Part shown: in pieces, positions 9,261 to 18,834 of the stretch
How positions within the stretch are numbered: position 1 is the stretch's first letter
How the letters are laid out: the number at the start of each line of letters is the position of its first letter
NCBI GenBank assembly: GCA_044223975.1
Contig: JBGALI010000023.1
Span: 5,846-69,845, forward strand
Direction: 5' to 3'
Source: CAZCPB01 sp044223975
Lineage (GTDB): Bacteria; Planctomycetota; Phycisphaerae; Phycisphaerales; UBA1924
DNA: 64,000 bases
Made by a program: the position numbers and the translations under genes
Notes under the pieces: generated by a model
The model's database searches: none
What the model was told of the DNA's origin: nothing
The model's input: the letters and a program-made list of their open reading frames with translations, nothing else

Positions 9261-9578
9261 GTGGACTCACAGGGCCGCCGATCAGCATCTCAGGCGTTGG
9301 GTCGACGGCTGGGGGTCATCGCGTGCGAACTGGCAATCGTCGGTGCGGCCTGGTGGTATTTCGGGCTCAAGTGGCCGGTGGGAGCGTCCCTTTTCGCGGC
9401 GATCGTGGTCTCAGGGCTTGTGCCGGAGAGGTACGAGTCCCTGGCATCGGGCGCGGGGCTGCTGGGAATCTCGGTGCTGGCGTATTTCGGGTACGGCGCC
9501 GAGCGGCTGGCGATCATGCTGGCGGCGATCGGCGTGTTGATGCTCATCCGCGGCGCGGTTGGACTTCGCGCGAAGTAA
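9261..9578 (+). CDS. Small integral membrane protein
   Basis: 105 residues from GTG 9261; the frame is open from 9132 but the upstream part is Gly/Arg-rich and unlike protein. Three hydrophobic segments fill most of residues 15-98, separated by short loops (KWPVG; PERYES; GAERL). No family recognised with confidence. It runs toward pdhC (opposite strand) with an 18-base gap. The start codon is uncertain. Confidence 0.5.
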   Translation: MDSQGRRSASQALGRRLGVIACELAIVGAAWWYFGLKWPVGASLFAAIVVSGLVPERYESLASGAGLLGISVLAYFGYGAERLAIMLAAIGVLMLIRGAVGLRAK

Positions 9579-9596
9579 TGGCGGCCGTGCCGGGCA

Positions 9597-10922
9597 TCAC
9601 ACCAGCAGCGTTGCGGGCTTCTCGAGGAGGCCCTTCACCGTGTTGAGGTACGCCGCGGCCATGGCTCCATCGACGATGCGGTGATCGCTCGACATGGTCA
9701 TGGTCATCACGTAGCCCGGCACGACTTGACCGTTCTTGACGACCGGCTTCTGGATCGCAGCTCCCACGGCAAGGATCGCCGCGTTGGGAGGGTTAATGAT
9801 CGCCGTGAAGTGGTCCACGCCGAACATACCCAGGTTGCTGATGGTGAACGTCGAATCGGCCATCTCGTCGAGCGTCAAGCCCTTGGTGCGGGCCTTCTCG
9901 GAGAGGGCTTTGCTCTGGGCCGAGATCTGCCGCAGGCCGATCTGGTCGGCGGCGCGGATGGTCGCGACGATCAGCCCGCCGCCGCGCGACTCGTCGAGCG
10001 CGATGGCGATGCCGATGTTGACATTGGGAAGGATCTCGATCGACTCGTTGCCGGGCGTGGGCACCCAGCGCGAGTTGACGAACGGGTGCTGGTGCATGCC
10101 CAGGGCGCAGGCGCGGACGAGGAAGTCGTTGACGCTGAGCTTGACGCCCTGGGAGGCGAGCTGCTCGTTGAGCTGGGCGCGCAGGGTCATGAGCGCGTCC
10201 ATGTCGACCTCGACGGTGACCTGGTAGTGGGGGATGGTTGTCTTGGACTGTACCAGTCGCGACGCGATGGTGCGGCGCATGTTGCTGAGCGCGACGACAC
10301 GCCCGGTCAAGGAAGCGCCCGCGGGGGGCACGGCGGGCGTGAAGGGCCGGGCCGCCTGCACAACGTCCACCTTCGGCGAAGCCGTGCGAGCGCCGGGCGT
10401 CGAGATTGCGGCCTCGACATCCTTGCGGACGATCCTGCCGCTGGGGCCAGTGCCCTGGATGCCCGAGAGATCAACGCCGGACTCGCCGGCGATCTTCTTC
10501 GCGAGCGGAGAGGCGAATACGCGGGAGCCGTTGGCGCCGTGGCCGGTTGCCGCGGGGGGCTCGGCCAAGGCCGTTCCCGATCTGGACGAGACCGTCGTGG
10601 TCGCGGTGGTGGAGCCGCCGCTCGCGGCTTTGACGGCCGGAGCCGCGGCGCCCGACGAGGTCTTGATCGACGAGGCATCCTCGCCCGCGCCGGCCAGCAC
10701 GACGATCACCGTGCCGACCGGGACGGTCTGGCCCTCGGCGACCGCGAGCCTGGCGACGGTGCCGTCGTCGTAGCTCTGGAGTTCCATGGTGGCCTTGTCG
10801 GTCTCGATGTCGGCGATGACGTCGCCGGTCTTGACCTTCTGACCTTCCTTCACCTGCCACTTCACGATCGTGCCCTGCTGCATCGTATCGGAGAGACGGG
10901 GCATCGTGATTTCAACTGCCAT
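9597..10922 (-). CDS. pdhC: Dihydrolipoamide acyltransferase (E2) of pyruvate dehydrogenase
   Basis: 441 residues. Domains in order: one lipoyl domain (residues 1-78, modified Lys in DIETDKATME), an Ala/Thr-rich linker, a peripheral-subunit-binding domain (about 135-170, FASPLAKKIA...GRIVRKDV), a second linker and the catalytic core (about 210-441) ending with the active-site DHRIVDGAMAA. The enzyme transfers acetyl from lipoate to CoA and forms the complex core. It lies 23 bases downstream of pdhB and closes the operon; no E3 gene is in the window. Confidence 0.95.
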   Translation of the reverse strand: MAVEITMPRLSDTMQQGTIVKWQVKEGQKVKTGDVIADIETDKATMELQSYDDGTVARLAVAEGQTVPVGTVIVVLAGAGEDASSIKTSSGAAAPAVKAASGGSTTATTTVSSRSGTALAEPPAATGHGANGSRVFASPLAKKIAGESGVDLSGIQGTGPSGRIVRKDVEAAISTPGARTASPKVDVVQAARPFTPAVPPAGASLTGRVVALSNMRRTIASRLVQSKTTIPHYQVTVEVDMDALMTLRAQLNEQLASQGVKLSVNDFLVRACALGMHQHPFVNSRWVPTPGNESIEILPNVNIGIAIALDESRGGGLIVATIRAADQIGLRQISAQSKALSEKARTKGLTLDEMADSTFTISNLGMFGVDHFTAIINPPNAAILAVGAAIQKPVVKNGQVVPGYVMTMTMSSDHRIVDGAMAAAYLNTVKGLLEKPATLLV

Positions 10923-10945
10923 GTCTGGATCCTCGTTCGGTCGTG

Positions 10946-11986
10946 TCAGGCCAGGGTCTTGCGCACCGCAGCGACGATCTTTTCCTTGTTCGGCAGGTAC
11001 GCGTACTCGAGGTTCTTGGCGTACGGCGTGGGCACATCGTCGGTGTTCACGCGGACGGGTGGGTGATCCAGCCAGTCGAACGCCCGCTCGCAGACCTGCG
11101 TGCAGACTTCGCTCGCCACGCTGGCGAAGGGCCAGGATTGGTCGACGACCACCACACGGTTGGTCTTCCGGATGCTCGCGACGATCGATTCAATGTCGAG
11201 CGGGCGGATGGTCCGCATGTCGAGCACATCGACCTCGATGCCGTCCTTGGCGAGTTCGTCGGCCGCTTCGATACAGAAATTCACGGGGCGTCCGAAGCTC
11301 ACGAGCGTGCAGGCGTCGCCCTCGCGCAGCCGCGCGGCCTGGCCGAAGGGGATGTAGTACTCCTCCTCGGGGACGTGGGCCTTGTCGCCGAGCATGCGCT
11401 CGCTCTCGAGGAAGAAGACGGGGTCGTCGTCCACGATCGCGGTCTTGAGCAGGCCCTTGGCGTCGTAGGGGCAGGAAGGGATGGCGATCTTGACGCCGGG
11501 GACATTGCTGTACAAGCCCTCGACGCACCAGGAGTGGGTGGACCCAAGCTGGCCGCCGGCGCCGTCGTTGCCGCGGAACACGACCGGGCAGCCCCATTGG
11601 CCGCCGGACATGTAGAGCATCTTGGGGACGTTGTTCAGGATCTGGTCAGCCGCGACGAGGCTGAACGACCAGGACATGAACTCGATGATCGGGCGCAGGC
11701 CGTACATGGCCGCGCCGACGGCGACGCCCGCAAAGCCATTCTCGCTGATGGGCGAGTCGATGATGCGCTTGGGGCCGAACTCGTCGAGCATGCCTTGGGA
11801 GATCTTGTACGCGCCGTTGTACTGAGCGACCTCCTCGCCGAGCAGGAAGACCCGCTTGTCCTTGCGCATCTCTTCGCTCATCGCTTCGCGCAGCGCCTCG
11901 CGGTACTGAATGATGCGGTTGCCCTCGCGCGGGGGGAGGGGGCGGGTGAGGTCGGGCTTGGCGAACTCGAGCGTGGCGGTTGACAT
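10946..11986 (-). CDS. pdhB: Pyruvate dehydrogenase E1 component, beta subunit
   Basis: 346 residues from ATG 11986; the longer frame up to 12100 has no support. The transketolase-type pyrimidine-binding half is seen (FLLGEEVAQYNGAYK, IIDSPISENGFAGVAVGAA, with the conserved Glu), and the C-terminal half shows DMRTIRPLDIESIVASI and VVVDQSWPFASVASEV. It pairs with E1 alpha to bind thiamine diphosphate and decarboxylate pyruvate. It sits between pdhA (91-base gap) and pdhC. Confidence 0.95.
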   Translation of the reverse strand: MSTATLEFAKPDLTRPLPPREGNRIIQYREALREAMSEEMRKDKRVFLLGEEVAQYNGAYKISQGMLDEFGPKRIIDSPISENGFAGVAVGAAMYGLRPIIEFMSWSFSLVAADQILNNVPKMLYMSGGQWGCPVVFRGNDGAGGQLGSTHSWCVEGLYSNVPGVKIAIPSCPYDAKGLLKTAIVDDDPVFFLESERMLGDKAHVPEEEYYIPFGQAARLREGDACTLVSFGRPVNFCIEAADELAKDGIEVDVLDMRTIRPLDIESIVASIRKTNRVVVVDQSWPFASVASEVCTQVCERAFDWLDHPPVRVNTDDVPTPYAKNLEYAYLPNKEKIVAAVRKTLA

Positions 11987-12077
11987 GTCTGGGTGCCGTG
12001 AGAAATGGGATCGAGCGGACTGGACGCGTGAGAACGAAATAGGAGAAAACGTCGGGGCGGTGGAGCCTGCCGTGAAG

Positions 12078-13265
12078 TCACAGCAGCGGGTTTTTCGCAC
12101 CCTGCGTGTACTCGCGGGTCGGGCTCATCCCCGGCTGCGGGTTGACCATCACATCGCTATAGAGTTCTGCCGCGACGTCGGGAACGGGCGAGTTCTCGGC
12201 GAACTCGACCGCGTCGCGCACGATCTCCTTGACCTCTGCCTGCATCTGCGTGAAGTCAGCTTCGCTCAGGACGAACGAGCCGTCGGCCTTCTTGCGCTCG
12301 TTCATGAGCTGGTGTGCGAGACGGTCGATCGAGTCCTTGGCCTTGAACTGCTCGACCTCCTCCTTGGTGCGGTACTTCTGCGGGTCCGACATCGAGTGGC
12401 CCTGGTACCGGTAGGTTTTGAGGTCGACGAACGCGGGCTTCTGCTCCTCACGGCACCAGTCGACGAGCGGCTTGAAGTGGTCGTACAGGTCGACCACGTC
12501 GAACCCGTCGATCATCTCGCCGCGGATGCCGTAAGCGTCGGCCTTCTTGCGGAGGTCGTGGGCCATGGTCGTGCCGCGCTCGATCGAGGTGCCCATCGAG
12601 TAGCCGTTGTTCTCAACGACGTAGATGACCGGGAGGGAGTACAGGCCGGCTAGGTTCATCGCCTCGTGCAGCGCGCCCTGGTTCAGCGCGCCGTCGCCGA
12701 GGAACGCGAGCGACACCTTCTTCTTCGCCGCCTGGCCCAGCGTCACGCCCGGGTTGGGCAGCGACTTGCCCAAGACTTCCCACTCGTAGCGCGCGGCAAA
12801 GGCCAGGCCCGTGCCCAGCGGGGTCTGGGCTCCGACGATCCCGTGACCGCCGAAGAACCAGTGGGGCTTGTCGAACATGTGCATCGAGCCGCCCTTGCCC
12901 TTGGCGCAGCCGGTCGACTTGCCGAACATCTCCGCCATGCAGGCGCGGGGATCCATGCCGCGGGCCAGGGCGTGCCCGTGGTCGCGGTAGGCGTGGACGA
13001 TGGGGTCGTCGGGCTCGCAGGAGTTGATGGTGCCGACGGCGACGGCTTCCTGCCCGATGTACAGGTGGCAGAACCCGCCGATCTTGGCCTGCTGGTAGGC
13101 CTGGGCGCAGCGGTTCTCGAACTCGCGGATCAGGTACATCTCGCGGAGCCAGCGCACCAGCGTGGCGTCGGGCAGGCCTGCGGAGGCGCGGCCGGTGCGG
13201 CCGGTGCGAGATTCGGGCTTCACCCCTCCCGTCTGGGAGGGGGCAGTCGCGGCACTTGGGGGCAT
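12078..13265 (-). CDS. pdhA: Pyruvate dehydrogenase E1 component, alpha subunit
   Basis: 395 residues from ATG 13265, chosen because GAAGGACTCCAAG precedes it; upstream in-frame Met codons have no such site. The thiamine-diphosphate motif is clear (GDGALNQGALHEA to VENNGYSMGT), as are GGSMHMFD and the phosphorylation-loop-like YRYQGHSMSDP. It performs the first, irreversible step of pyruvate oxidation together with pdhB. It leads the pdhA-pdhB-pdhC operon. The first 30 residues are low-complexity and variable. Confidence 0.95.
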   Translation of the reverse strand: MPPSAATAPSQTGGVKPESRTGRTGRASAGLPDATLVRWLREMYLIREFENRCAQAYQQAKIGGFCHLYIGQEAVAVGTINSCEPDDPIVHAYRDHGHALARGMDPRACMAEMFGKSTGCAKGKGGSMHMFDKPHWFFGGHGIVGAQTPLGTGLAFAARYEWEVLGKSLPNPGVTLGQAAKKKVSLAFLGDGALNQGALHEAMNLAGLYSLPVIYVVENNGYSMGTSIERGTTMAHDLRKKADAYGIRGEMIDGFDVVDLYDHFKPLVDWCREEQKPAFVDLKTYRYQGHSMSDPQKYRTKEEVEQFKAKDSIDRLAHQLMNERKKADGSFVLSEADFTQMQAEVKEIVRDAVEFAENSPVPDVAAELYSDVMVNPQPGMSPTREYTQGAKNPLL

Positions 13266-13474
13266 CTTGGAGTCCTTCACGGAGGGCTCGTGGGTTGAAC
13301 CGGATCCATTGCGGTGCATCGACATTCCAGCCCACGGGCCTGCTTGGCAGGTGACGCCTTGGGCTTGGAATTCATCGAGCCGACCCGGATGGTAGGCGCA
13401 AGCGGCCACCGAACGGGCCCCGATCGCGAAGGCATGCGATGTGCCCGGTAATCAGTATCCTCGGCGACCGGGCA

Positions 13475-15775
13475 TCAATCCTTGCGCGTGCCGCGGCCAT
13501 CGTCGTCGCGTTTTCCGAGCTTGGGGTGTCCGTCGTTGAGCGTGCGGCTCTGGGCGACCAGCACGGCCGTCTGGAGCTGCACGTCGAGGCCCTTGGTGAG
13601 CAGGTCCTCGGGGTTGTTGCTCTGGGGTTCGGCCTTGGCCTTGGGATCGTTCGCGGGGGCGACGCGGACGTTCTTGGGGTCAAAGGCCCAAAGATCGGCG
13701 TTGCGCCGGACGGTCAGGGCGTCGGCGATCTGGGCCGGGAGCATGTCGACCGTCATGTCGGGCTGCACGCCCCAGGTCTTGGCGCCGGGCACGCGATGGA
13801 TGAGCCGCTTGTCGGGCAGCAGGTAGTACTGCGTCGTGAGCTTGAGGGCGGCCTTTCCGCCGGGCAGCCCGATCACATCCTGCACGCTCCCCTTGCCGTA
13901 GCTGCGGGCTCCGATCACGACCGCGTCGGCGGTGGCGGCGCGTCCGAAGCACTGCAGGGCGCCCGAGACGATCTCGCTCGCCGAGGCGGAGCCTTCGTTG
14001 ATGAGCACGACGACCGGCATACCGGCGAGCTTGGCCTGGTCGCGCCGGGCGGTTTCCTGACGCTCGATCTGGCCCTGGGCGTTGCGGGTCATCACGATGG
14101 GGCCGTGGTCGATAAAGCGGTTGACCACGTTGATCGCCTGGTCCAGCAGGCCGCCGGGGTTGAACCGCAGGTCCAGGATCAGGGCCTTGGCCCCGTTCTT
14201 TCGCATCGTGTTGATCGCCTGATCAAACTCGTGCGTCGTGGTCTCCGTGAAGCCGGTCATGCGCACGTAGGCGATGCCGTTGGTCGGATCGATCATGTAA
14301 TCCCAGGCGTCCTCCTTGGGACCGGTGCGCTTCCAGCCCTTCACGCTGAACAGGGGGATCTCGGCGCGGGTGATGTCAAACTCGACCTCCTTGGCCGGGT
14401 CCTCGGGCTTGGCCGGGTCCTTGCGGTCGAACACGATCTTGACCTTGGTGCCCGCCGGCCCGGTGATCACGTCCACCGCCTGGTCGAGCGTGAGGCCGTA
14501 GGCGTTCTTGCCCCCGACCCGCTTGATGACGTCGCCGGGGCGAACGCCGACCTTCTGCGCCGGTCCTCCCTCGAGGGGAGTCACGACGCGGATGTTCGAG
14601 AGCTCGTCGAACTGGATTTCGACGCCGATGCCGATCAGCTTGCCCTGCGTCGAGCGGTTGAACCGGGCGATCTCGTCGGGCCACACGATCGCCGAAAAGA
14701 GGTCGAGCTGCTCGGTGGCGCCGTTGCCGAACTCGTGCAGGATCGCCGTTTCGGTGATTCCGACCGACTTCTGGTTGGCCTCGAGCAGCCGGTCGATCAG
14801 GTCGCCCGTGTCCGAAGCATCGAGCGCCTGCGCACGACTCAATCGCTGCTCTTCCGCCGTAATTGCTTCTTCAAAGGCCCGGCGCGCGGCTTCGTTGTCG
14901 AGTCCGGAGAACGCCCCGCGGAGGTCGGGCGTCCCTGCCATCGTCTTGATCGCCGCCAAACCGCCCAGCAGGAGCGGACGGAGCCCGCCCTGCTCCACGT
15001 GGTTGCGCCCGGCGTTGTTGATGGCGCGGACCACCATCAGGCGGTCGACGTCCTTGAGCTTGTCCCGGAAATCGTCCCCGACCGGGTTGTACGGCGGGAG
15101 CGCATCGAGCTTCGCGGCCAGCTGGCGCTGGTTCCGCAGCTCCCAAAGGCGCTGGGGGACGTACAGGCGCAGCATCGCCAGTCGATGATTCTGCCGCTCG
15201 ACGTCGTCCTTGTACGTTCCCTGTTCGTCGAGCAGGGCGTCGAGGCGGTAGAACAGTTCGCTGCACGACAGCCAGTCGCCCCGCGCCTCGGCGGCACGCG
15301 CGGCGGCGTCCGCCCGCTTCACCAGGTCGGTGATCCGCGCCTCGGCGAGCACGGCCTGCTTGTCGGTCGAGATCATGTAGAGCTCGACCGCCGAGAGCAG
15401 CGCTTTGCTGATTCCCATGTCTGTCGTCGTGTCGGCCAGGGCCTTGTCGAGTTCGGCGGCGACCTCGGCGGCTCGCTTGCTCCGATCGGCCTCGCGCTTG
15501 TCGAGGTTGGCACGCAGGGACCCGGCCTCGTCCCGCACCGTGTCGAGCCTGGCGTCCCTCTCCGCGGCAGGGGCCGAGTTCAATAGCGCGTAGAACTCGC
15601 GGTTCTCACCGCCCTGCGCCGTGCGCCAAAGGCGGTCGGCCCAGTCGGCGGTGCGAAGGCGGCCCTCGACGCGGTCGTTTGCGGCGACCGTCTGCGCGAG
15701 CGTGGCGCACGGCGATGCCGTCGCCGCGAGCACCAGGAGTGACACGGCCAGTCCGTCGCGGATCGTCTTAAGCAT
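13475..15775 (-). CDS. S41-family C-terminal processing protease with PDZ domain
   Basis: 766 residues from ATG 15775, which begins a clear signal peptide (LAVSLLVLAATASPCATLAQ). An N-terminal helical region (about 30-290) is followed by a PDZ domain (about 340-430, LEGGPAQKVGVRPGDVIKRV) and the tail-specific protease domain. The Ser/Lys dyad is visible: nucleophile in NEGSASASEIVSGAL and Lys in SYGKGSVQDVIGLPGGKAAL. Exported Ctp/Prc-type proteases trim or degrade envelope proteins. Longer than CtpA because of the helical N-terminal part, nearer to Prc size. Single gene. Confidence 0.9.
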   Translation of the reverse strand: MLKTIRDGLAVSLLVLAATASPCATLAQTVAANDRVEGRLRTADWADRLWRTAQGGENREFYALLNSAPAAERDARLDTVRDEAGSLRANLDKREADRSKRAAEVAAELDKALADTTTDMGISKALLSAVELYMISTDKQAVLAEARITDLVKRADAAARAAEARGDWLSCSELFYRLDALLDEQGTYKDDVERQNHRLAMLRLYVPQRLWELRNQRQLAAKLDALPPYNPVGDDFRDKLKDVDRLMVVRAINNAGRNHVEQGGLRPLLLGGLAAIKTMAGTPDLRGAFSGLDNEAARRAFEEAITAEEQRLSRAQALDASDTGDLIDRLLEANQKSVGITETAILHEFGNGATEQLDLFSAIVWPDEIARFNRSTQGKLIGIGVEIQFDELSNIRVVTPLEGGPAQKVGVRPGDVIKRVGGKNAYGLTLDQAVDVITGPAGTKVKIVFDRKDPAKPEDPAKEVEFDITRAEIPLFSVKGWKRTGPKEDAWDYMIDPTNGIAYVRMTGFTETTTHEFDQAINTMRKNGAKALILDLRFNPGGLLDQAINVVNRFIDHGPIVMTRNAQGQIERQETARRDQAKLAGMPVVVLINEGSASASEIVSGALQCFGRAATADAVVIGARSYGKGSVQDVIGLPGGKAALKLTTQYYLLPDKRLIHRVPGAKTWGVQPDMTVDMLPAQIADALTVRRNADLWAFDPKNVRVAPANDPKAKAEPQSNNPEDLLTKGLDVQLQTAVLVAQSRTLNDGHPKLGKRDDDGRGTRKD

Positions 15776-15957
15776 GCGGGGTGCACCCTTCCTTGCCCAA
15801 CACCCTGGATTCTGCCGCGCGGGAGCGCGGTTACACACAGTCGAATCGACGTGCCGCGACAGGACGTTGAGCCCCGCGCGGCCCGATCCTCTTCATAGGG
15901 ATGATATCGGGCGTGGGTTCCGTCGGGGGAACGGCTTTGAAGGACAAACTCGGGTGT

Positions 15958-17232
15958 TTACCGCCTGGTGACGATCGGGGCGGGGGGGCGGGAGTGCCGG
16001 ACCATCCGCATGACGACGACCGCCGCGGCGACCACCCCCACAAGCCCAACAGCCCCGAGGACGAGGGGGTTGAAGGACTCCGGCTTGATCCAGCCGCTGC
16101 GTTCGGCCTGGCTGGCCGCCCGGCCGACGAACGGTCCGAAGGTGTAGCCGACACCGATCAGGGCCTCGTGCTTGCCACCGGCCTGCACCTCGGACTGACC
16201 GACCTCAAGCGCGTAGTAGATCGCCGCGGAGTAGGTGACCGACAGCCCGAGGCCGAACAACGCCAATCCCCCGATCATCGAGCAAAGCCCTGCGACCCCC
16301 GGAACGCGATGGGCGATCCACGGTGACATGACACACGTGCCGAACCCAACCAGCACGAGGGCGCCGCCGAGAATCGCCGGCCACCATCGCCCGTGCCATC
16401 CGGCCCAGCGATGAAACACCGCAAATCCGATGACCCTGGAGAGCATCCAGCACGACGCGATAGGCATGCGCCATACCACGGGAACGCCCAGTTCCTCCAT
16501 GGCGCTGGGGAGGTAGGGCGAGAGCGTGGCGAGCACGATGTAGGTCGCCGGCAGCAGCACGCGAAACGTGTGGAGCAGTGTGCGGTAGACCGGCGGGTGC
16601 GGCTCGTGGGCCTCTGGAGCGTGCTCGCCGGGCTCCTTTTCGAATCGCAGCAGCACCAGCGCCGCTGCGGCGTGGACACCGCCGAGCACCACCAGGGTCT
16701 CCGAGGGGCTCGATTCGACCACCCGGCTGACGCTCCAGTACGAGAGCACCCCCGCGGCGGACCAGACCACGTTCCACACCCCCGTCGCTGAACGCAGCGT
16801 GCCTCCTCCCCGCCCGCCGGAGAGGTAGCTCTCAACCAGCGGCCACAGCACGCCCGTCAACGGGCTGTAGAGACCGACCAGGATCCAGATCGATGCGCCG
16901 CGGTGTTCCGGGGCCAGCCGGGCCGCGGCGAACGGCAGGGTGCACAGCAGCGCGAGGGCCATCATCATCCACGCCAGCACGCTGCGCGAGGAGAAATGAT
17001 CGTGCCGCTTGCCGAGCCAATTGAGGAACGGATGGGCCCCCAGAGAGGCGATGATGTAGGTGACGCCCAGCAGCATCGCGAGGGCGTAATTCTCGAATTT
17101 CGAGAACCGGGTCAGGAAGAAGATCCCGTTGGTCACTACCGCCGTGCCCACGCTGTTGAGGAACGTGAACAGGAGCACCGCGGAGAGCGGCGTCGGCGGG
17201 GCCGGCGTCGGGGCGGTGGGGGAGGTGTTCAT
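15958..17232 (-). CDS. MFS transporter
   Basis: 424 residues from ATG 17232. About twelve hydrophobic segments in two sets of six, separated by a His/Glu/Pro-rich cytoplasmic loop (EKEPGEHAPEAHEPHPP) near the middle. A short loop after the second helix reads LNWLGKRHDH, in the place of the MFS GxxxDRxGRR motif but degenerate. The substrate cannot be inferred. The start lies 82 bases from tRNA-Arg, which is on the other strand. Confidence 0.8.
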   Translation of the reverse strand: MNTSPTAPTPAPPTPLSAVLLFTFLNSVGTAVVTNGIFFLTRFSKFENYALAMLLGVTYIIASLGAHPFLNWLGKRHDHFSSRSVLAWMMMALALLCTLPFAAARLAPEHRGASIWILVGLYSPLTGVLWPLVESYLSGGRGGGTLRSATGVWNVVWSAAGVLSYWSVSRVVESSPSETLVVLGGVHAAAALVLLRFEKEPGEHAPEAHEPHPPVYRTLLHTFRVLLPATYIVLATLSPYLPSAMEELGVPVVWRMPIASCWMLSRVIGFAVFHRWAGWHGRWWPAILGGALVLVGFGTCVMSPWIAHRVPGVAGLCSMIGGLALFGLGLSVTYSAAIYYALEVGQSEVQAGGKHEALIGVGYTFGPFVGRAASQAERSGWIKPESFNPLVLGAVGLVGVVAAAVVVMRMVRHSRPPAPIVTRR

Positions 17233-17314
17233 CAGGACGGGGGTGGTGCGGGAGGATTCGGCGCGCGTGTTGCCGGTGCGCGCGGGCGATCGTAGCATTG
17301 CCCGAACGAAGCGA

Positions 17315-17388
17315 GTGCCCGTAGCTCAACTGGATAGAGCGTCGCCCTCCGAAGGCGAAGGTTGCAGGTTCGACTCCCGCCGGGCATG
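17315..17388 (+). tRNA. tRNA-Arg (anticodon CCG)
   Basis: Acceptor GTGCCCG pairs with CGGGCAT, D arm GCTC/GAGC, anticodon stem TCGCC/GGCGA with loop CTCCGAA (anticodon CCG). The T stem GCAGG/CCCGC contains one A-C mismatch. Discriminator G; no encoded CCA. The mismatch is unusual but the rest is standard. Confidence 0.92.
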
Positions 17389-17492
17389 TTCTCACGATCC
17401 GCGGCAAAGCACCGCGGATTTTTCATGCGCTCGCAACCCGGGCGGGCGCGGGCGGTAGACCGAGGCGGCGCTCAACGCCGAAAGGAGCCCGC

Positions 17493-18050
17493 ATGTCGCA
17501 CGGCAGCAATTCCCCGGATTCGGTGTCCCTTCGCCTGGCCCGGCTCGAGACGTCGCTGGTCCGTTGGAGGAGCGCGGCCTTGGTCTGCGCGCTGGCGGGG
17601 GCGCTCCCGTGGGCGATCGGCGCGGCACGGACGGCCGGGGAATCCGGTGACCTGCGGGTGACGTCGTTGACCCTGGTCTCCGTCGACGGCGCCGAGCACG
17701 CGACCTTGAAGCTCGACGCCGGCAAGCCCGTGCTGGCTCTCCGCGACGGTGCACGCCACGCGACGCTCACGCTCGCGGACGGGAACGCGGGCCTGGCGTG
17801 CGGCGGACCCACCGGCGTCACCTTCGCGGGTGTCTCCGCGTCGGGCGCCTACTTCAATGCGCGTGGAACAGACCTCAAGACCGGCGTGTTCGCGGGCGTG
17901 GAGGTCGACGGACATGCCGCCTTCCGGGCGTACGGCGCTGACATGCGCGTTGCCGCGGAATTGCAGGCGGATACCGGCGGCACGCCGACCCTGAGGCTCT
18001 CCGATCCCAAGTCTGGGGAGACCGCGCTGCCCGCCCAGTCCATCAAGTAG
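17493..18050 (+). CDS. Hypothetical exported or membrane-anchored protein
   Basis: 185 residues from ATG 17493, preceded by AAAGGAG. A hydrophobic segment at about residues 28-46 (ALVCALAGALPWAIGAA) could be a signal anchor. The rest is a beta-rich repetitive domain with short alternating motifs (ATLKLDAGKPVLAL, ATLTLADGNAGLA, GVFAGVEVDGHAAF), like the repeated-strand pattern of small trimeric or solenoid proteins. No family recognised. It converges on nth. Confidence 0.65.
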   Translation: MSHGSNSPDSVSLRLARLETSLVRWRSAALVCALAGALPWAIGAARTAGESGDLRVTSLTLVSVDGAEHATLKLDAGKPVLALRDGARHATLTLADGNAGLACGGPTGVTFAGVSASGAYFNARGTDLKTGVFAGVEVDGHAAFRAYGADMRVAAELQADTGGTPTLRLSDPKSGETALPAQSIK

Positions 18051-18072
18051 ACGGTCGAGGGTGACGCCCGGT

Positions 18073-18834
18073 TCAAGATCTCTTCGCAGCGCCGGTCCGC
18101 TTCACGCGTCCCGGCGCATTTTTCCCCGGCTTGCTCTGGCGCAGATCGCAACAGGCGCCGAATGTGGTACAGATCGGGTGCGTCGCGCACGCGGGCAGGC
18201 GCGCCTTGCACACGCGCCGACCGTGCCAGATCAGGCAGTGCGACATGTCGCACCAGCTCTCGCGCGGGAAAAGGGCCATGAGCCGCTTCTCGATCGCCGC
18301 GACGTTCGCCCCCTTGTCCGCAAGCCCGAAACGGACCGCCAGGCGCTGGATGTGCGTGTCGACCACGAATCCCACGTTGATCCCGAACGCGTTGCCGAGC
18401 ACCACGTTCGCCGTCTTTCGCGCGACGCCGCGCAGCGTCAGAAGCTCGTCCATCGTCCGCGGCACCTCTCCGCCGAAGCGGCCGGCCACCTCCGTCATCG
18501 CGGCGTGCACCGCCTTGGCTTTGTTTCGAAAGAGGCCGATGGTCCTGATGTATGGCTCGATGTCGGCCGGCGTGGCCGCGGCGTACGCGCCGGGCGTGGG
18601 GAATCGTGCAAAGAGCGAGGGGGTGGCCTTGTTGACGCTCACGTCGGTGGCCTGCGCCGAGAGAATCGTCGCGACCAGCAGCTCGTGCGGGCTGCGGTAG
18701 TCAAGCTCGCACTTGGCGCCGGGATACTCGGCCTTCAGCGCGTCAAGGAGCGACTGAGCGCGACGGCGCTCGGCCGCCGAGACGCGGGGGAGTTCGAACG
18801 GCAGGGGCGGGTTCTCGGGCGCCGCGCGACTCAC
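18073..18834 (-). CDS. nth: Endonuclease III (DNA glycosylase/AP lyase)
   Basis: 253 residues from GTG 18834, overlapping the upstream membrane-protein stop as GTGA. It removes oxidised pyrimidines and nicks AP sites. The helix-hairpin-helix LRGVARKTANVVLG carries the catalytic Lys and VDTHIQRLAVRFG the catalytic Asp. The Fe-S loop is CKARLPAC...C...CC, with five residues between the second and third Cys where two are usual, so cluster spacing is atypical. The C-terminus adds a basic tail. The identification as Nth is firm; cluster occupancy is open. Confidence 0.92.
   Translation of the reverse strand: MSRAAPENPPLPFELPRVSAAERRRAQSLLDALKAEYPGAKCELDYRSPHELLVATILSAQATDVSVNKATPSLFARFPTPGAYAAATPADIEPYIRTIGLFRNKAKAVHAAMTEVAGRFGGEVPRTMDELLTLRGVARKTANVVLGNAFGINVGFVVDTHIQRLAVRFGLADKGANVAAIEKRLMALFPRESWCDMSHCLIWHGRRVCKARLPACATHPICTTFGACCDLRQSKPGKNAPGRVKRTGAAKRS

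Noticed and set aside
13439..15586. Plus-strand frame of about 715 codons
   Set aside because: Antisense of the S41 protease, which has a signal peptide, a PDZ domain and a Ser/Lys dyad.
15865..15885. GTTGAGCCCCGC in the backbone resembling one arm of the 31-bp repeat
   Set aside because: The second arm is absent, so it is probably chance in GC-rich DNA.
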